Source: Bacillota bacterium
Lineage (GTDB): Bacteria; Bacillota; Sulfobacillia; RBS10-35; JAJYVN01
DNA length: 15,896 bases
Direction: 5' to 3'
Assembly (NCBI GenBank): GCA_021791995.1
Contig: JAJYVN010000035.1
Coordinates: forward strand, 1-15,896
Under the pieces are notes generated by a model that saw only the letters and a list, made by a program, of their open reading frames with translations, was not told the DNA's origin and did no database searches. This document shows positions 13,411 to 15,896 of the stretch, piece by piece; the first letter of the stretch is position 1, and each line of letters opens with the position of its first letter. A program made the translations under genes and the position numbers.

Positions 13411-15896
13411 GCCCGTTGTGCTGCACATCGTGTCCCATACGCACTGGGACCGGGAGTGGTACCAACCGCTCGAAGTCTTTCGCCTGCGCCTGGTGGACCT
13501 CTTGGACCACCTCCTGTTGGTACTGCGGGAGGATCCCGACTTTGTGCATTTTCACCTCGATAGCCAGTGCATTGTCCTCGAGGACTACCTCGCCGTCCGG
13601 CCAGAGCGAGAGGCGGAGCTGCGGGAGCACGTCGCCGCCGGGCGCGTGGAGGTGGGCCCGTGGTATGTGCTGAATGACACCTTTCTCACTTCGGGTGAGG
13701 CCACGATTCGTAACCTTCTTTTAGGACGCGCGATCGCGCGCCGCTTCGGTGGGCACGGGGAGATCGGGTACGTGCCGGACCAGTTCGGCAGCATCGCTCA
13801 ACTGCCACAGATCTTCGCTGGCTTTGGCCTCCGCTATGCCGTGGTTGGTCGCGGGATCACGGTACAGGATGTGCCGCTAGAGTTCGCCTGGTGCTCGCCA
13901 GACGGCTCCATGGTTCTCACCAGCCTTTTGCACGGCTGGTACAACAACGCGCAGCGCCTGGACGCGGTCCCGGCCCGTGCCGCCCAGCAGTTGCGGCGGG
14001 CGGTGGAACACCTTCGCTCCCATAGTGATCGTCGCCACTTCCTCCTGATGAATGGTGTTGATCATCTGGAGGCACAGGAGAACCTGAGCCCGATCCTCGC
14101 CGCACTTCGTCCTTTGCTGGAGCCCTGGGAGGTGCGGCACTCGACGCTTGCCGCCTATTTCGCTGGCCTGGAAGCAGATGGCGGCCGACCATGGTCGCGG
14201 TGGACGGGGGAACTGCGTCAGCAGCGCCAGCGGCATAGTGTGCTCAATGGAACACTCTCCTCCCGTATGTCCCTCAAGCTGCACAACCACCGGTGCCAAT
14301 TGCTGCTCGAGCGGTGGGTCGAGCCTTGGTCTACCGTGGCTGGTCTGCTCGGGGGGGAAGTGCCGCAGGCGCAGCTCCGGCTTGCCTGGCGCTATCTGAT
14401 GCAGAATCACCCGCACGATAGCATCTGCGGCTGCAGCGTTGACCCGGTACATCGAGAGATGGAGACGCGTTTTGCCTCGGTCACACAAATTGGTGAAGTT
14501 CTTCGTCAGCGTGCGCTTCAGACGGTCTGCCAACACGTCCCAGCGCCGTCCGGATCCGTGCTGGTGTTCAATCCGACTTCCCACACGCGTGCAGCGCTGT
14601 GTACCATCACCCTGGACTTCCCTCCAGGGGACGGGGAGCAGGTCGTGGTGCGGGATGCAATGACCGGGGAGAAGGTGCCGTTCCGCCTGCTGGAACGGCG
14701 AGCGGCGCAGCGCCTCGTGACGCACCCCGTTGCGCTCCCTCACCCTGTGCCATCCGATCGCTTCACACTGCGGGCATTGGTCCACGACCTGCCCGCGCTT
14801 GGGTACCGAACGCTTGTCGCGGAGCGGGTTCGAGGACCGGTCTATCGGTACGGTGATGGCGCGCCACCCCAGGACGAGGGCCTTTCGGCCTTCCTGGACA
14901 CAGGCGAGCTGGGGGGCAGAAACGAACACCTGTCGCTACGCATCGCTCCGGATGGCACTTTCTCGCTCGAGGCAGCTGGAATGGGCATCTTCCACGGGCT
15001 CGGTCGGCTGATTGATGATGGTGAGGCGGGCGACTCCTACCTGCATGAGCCGCCGCGCCGCGACCGGGTGGTCCTAGGCTTTTCCGGTCTCCCGCGCATT
15101 GCCCTGGACGAGATCGGCCCAGACTGGCTGGTTTGGTCCATTCGCGGTGAACTCAGCCTGCCCGTCGGTTTAACGACCAATCGGCAGGCCCGCTCGCCGG
15201 AGGAGGTCCTTGTACCGGTTGAGGTGCGCTTGCAGTTGGTGCGAGGGAGTCGGCGCTTGGAGATCGAGGTCTCCGTGGACAACCGTGCCTTTGATCACCG
15301 TTTGCGCATGCTGTTCCCGGTTGCGGAGAACCTGGAAGGCACGTGGGCGGCTGGACAGTTTTCCGTGGTGCATCGACCTGTCGCGTTGCCGACGGATTGG
15401 GAGGCACATGGTAACCACCCGGCGGAGGTCTTCGTGGATGCGGTGGCCGAGCGCTGTGGGTTTGGCCTTCTATTGGATGGGACGCCGGAGTATGGGGTGG
15501 TGGCAACGGGGGGCGGGCAGGCCCTCGCCCTGACGCTCCTGCGCTGCACCGACGTGTTGGGAGATAACGCTGCCTTTGATCGGGTCCCTGACGCGCAATG
15601 CCTGGGCCCCGTCCGCATCCGGTGCGCCTTGGTTCCGCACCGGGGGCGTTGGGAACAGGCGGCATTGCATCGCGAGGCGGAGGAATTCCGTCTAGAGCCT
15701 TTGGCCGTGCAGCACGGGGCGAATGCCACGTTCCGTTCGCTGCAGGTCGTGCAAGCCCCGCACCAAGTGCAATCTCAATCCGCCGAAGAGGAACTGCCCA
15801 ATCCATTTCTGCCTGCACCTGCCGTCGCCGATCTACCACTGGTGCATTCCTTCCTTCGCGTCGAGAGTACCGATGCTGTGTTTTCTGCCTGCAAAC
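13403..15896 (+). CDS. GH38 alpha-mannosidase (second of tandem pair), 3' end cut by window
   Basis: An open frame of 831 codons running off the right edge. ATG 13403 overlaps the preceding stop by 8 nt, with GGGAGG (13389-13394) 8 nt upstream. HIVSHTHWDREW places metal residues H14 and D16; the proposed nucleophile is D126 in GYVPDQFGSIAQLPQ, and metal ligand H338 is in NHPHDSICGC. No stop or frameshift is seen. The last codons read LVHSFLRVESTDAVFSACK, the region that in MngB-like enzymes precedes the final C-terminal beta domain, so perhaps 70-100 residues are missing. It is clearly a paralogue of the upstream enzyme (same motifs and order) but much diverged, with Ser replacing His after the nucleophile (FGS versus FGH) and N in place of D at VLND versus VQPDE. 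Different linkage or aglycone preference is likely; substrate unknown. Confidence 0.95.
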   Translation, partial: MSEPVVLHIVSHTHWDREWYQPLEVFRLRLVDLLDHLLLVLREDPDFVHFHLDSQCIVLEDYLAVRPEREAELREHVAAGRVEVGPWYVLNDTFLTSGEATIRNLLLGRAIARRFGGHGEIGYVPDQFGSIAQLPQIFAGFGLRYAVVGRGITVQDVPLEFAWCSPDGSMVLTSLLHGWYNNAQRLDAVPARAAQQLRRAVEHLRSHSDRRHFLLMNGVDHLEAQENLSPILAALRPLLEPWEVRHSTLAAYFAGLEADGGRPWSRWTGELRQQRQRHSVLNGTLSSRMSLKLHNHRCQLLLERWVEPWSTVAGLLGGEVPQAQLRLAWRYLMQNHPHDSICGCSVDPVHREMETRFASVTQIGEVLRQRALQTVCQHVPAPSGSVLVFNPTSHTRAALCTITLDFPPGDGEQVVVRDAMTGEKVPFRLLERRAAQRLVTHPVALPHPVPSDRFTLRALVHDLPALGYRTLVAERVRGPVYRYGDGAPPQDEGLSAFLDTGELGGRNEHLSLRIAPDGTFSLEAAGMGIFHGLGRLIDDGEAGDSYLHEPPRRDRVVLGFSGLPRIALDEIGPDWLVWSIRGELSLPVGLTTNRQARSPEEVLVPVEVRLQLVRGSRRLEIEVSVDNRAFDHRLRMLFPVAENLEGTWAAGQFSVVHRPVALPTDWEAHGNHPAEVFVDAVAERCGFGLLLDGTPEYGVVATGGGQALALTLLRCTDVLGDNAAFDRVPDAQCLGPVRIRCALVPHRGRWEQAALHREAEEFRLEPLAVQHGANATFRSLQVVQAPHQVQSQSAEEELPNPFLPAPAVADLPLVHSFLRVESTDAVFSACK

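Noticed and set aside
1..15896. tRNA, rRNA, CRISPR arrays, insertion sequences and phage genes
   Set aside because: No regularly spaced repeats, cloverleaf-like segments, transposase motifs or phage proteins were found by reading both strands.

Overview
The window is bacterial DNA of high G+C content (roughly 60%), read by eye. Genes are tightly packed, many start with GTG or TTG, and most have G-rich Shine-Dalgarno runs (GGGGGG, GGGAGG). A SpoIIQ-like degenerate LytM protein followed by a remnant that looks like the start of spoIIID, together with a YitT-type membrane protein, points to a high-GC endospore-forming lineage of Bacillota. The genus cannot be named from the sequence alone.

Layout. 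Positions 1-2055 hold an aldo/keto reductase (+) convergent with a YitT-family membrane protein (-). Positions 2056-3215 hold a sporulation-type segment: the SpoIIQ-like gene (+), then a well-placed ribosome binding site and 13 codons resembling the SpoIIID N-terminus, which then breaks off. Positions 3216-6399 hold two divergently transcribed glycosidase genes, a GH99/WbsX-like protein with a probable CBM9-like C-terminus (-) and a membrane-anchored or secreted GH76 endo-alpha-mannanase (+). A small secreted DUF5667-like protein (-) follows at 6423-6941.

From 7186 to the right edge, six same-strand genes with gaps of 5-15 nt or short overlaps form one apparent operon. They encode a class I DeoC/LsrF/LacD-type aldolase, a cupin D-lyxose/D-mannose isomerase, a Gfo/Idh/MocA oxidoreductase, a PfkB-family sugar kinase, and two tandem GH38 alpha-mannosidases, the second cut by the window end.

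Functional reading (inference). GH76 outside the cell, then the GH99-like enzyme and the two GH38 enzymes inside, would turn an alpha-mannan or alpha-mannoside into mannose. The cupin isomerase would make fructose, PfkB would phosphorylate it, and the class I aldolase would split the phosphorylated ketose. This amounts to a mannose-6-phosphate-isomerase-independent alpha-mannoside pathway. The role of the Gfo/Idh/MocA enzyme is open. No transporter or regulator is present, so these may lie beyond the right edge or elsewhere. The second notable item is the apparent loss of spoIIID at the junction between the sporulation segment and the mannan locus.
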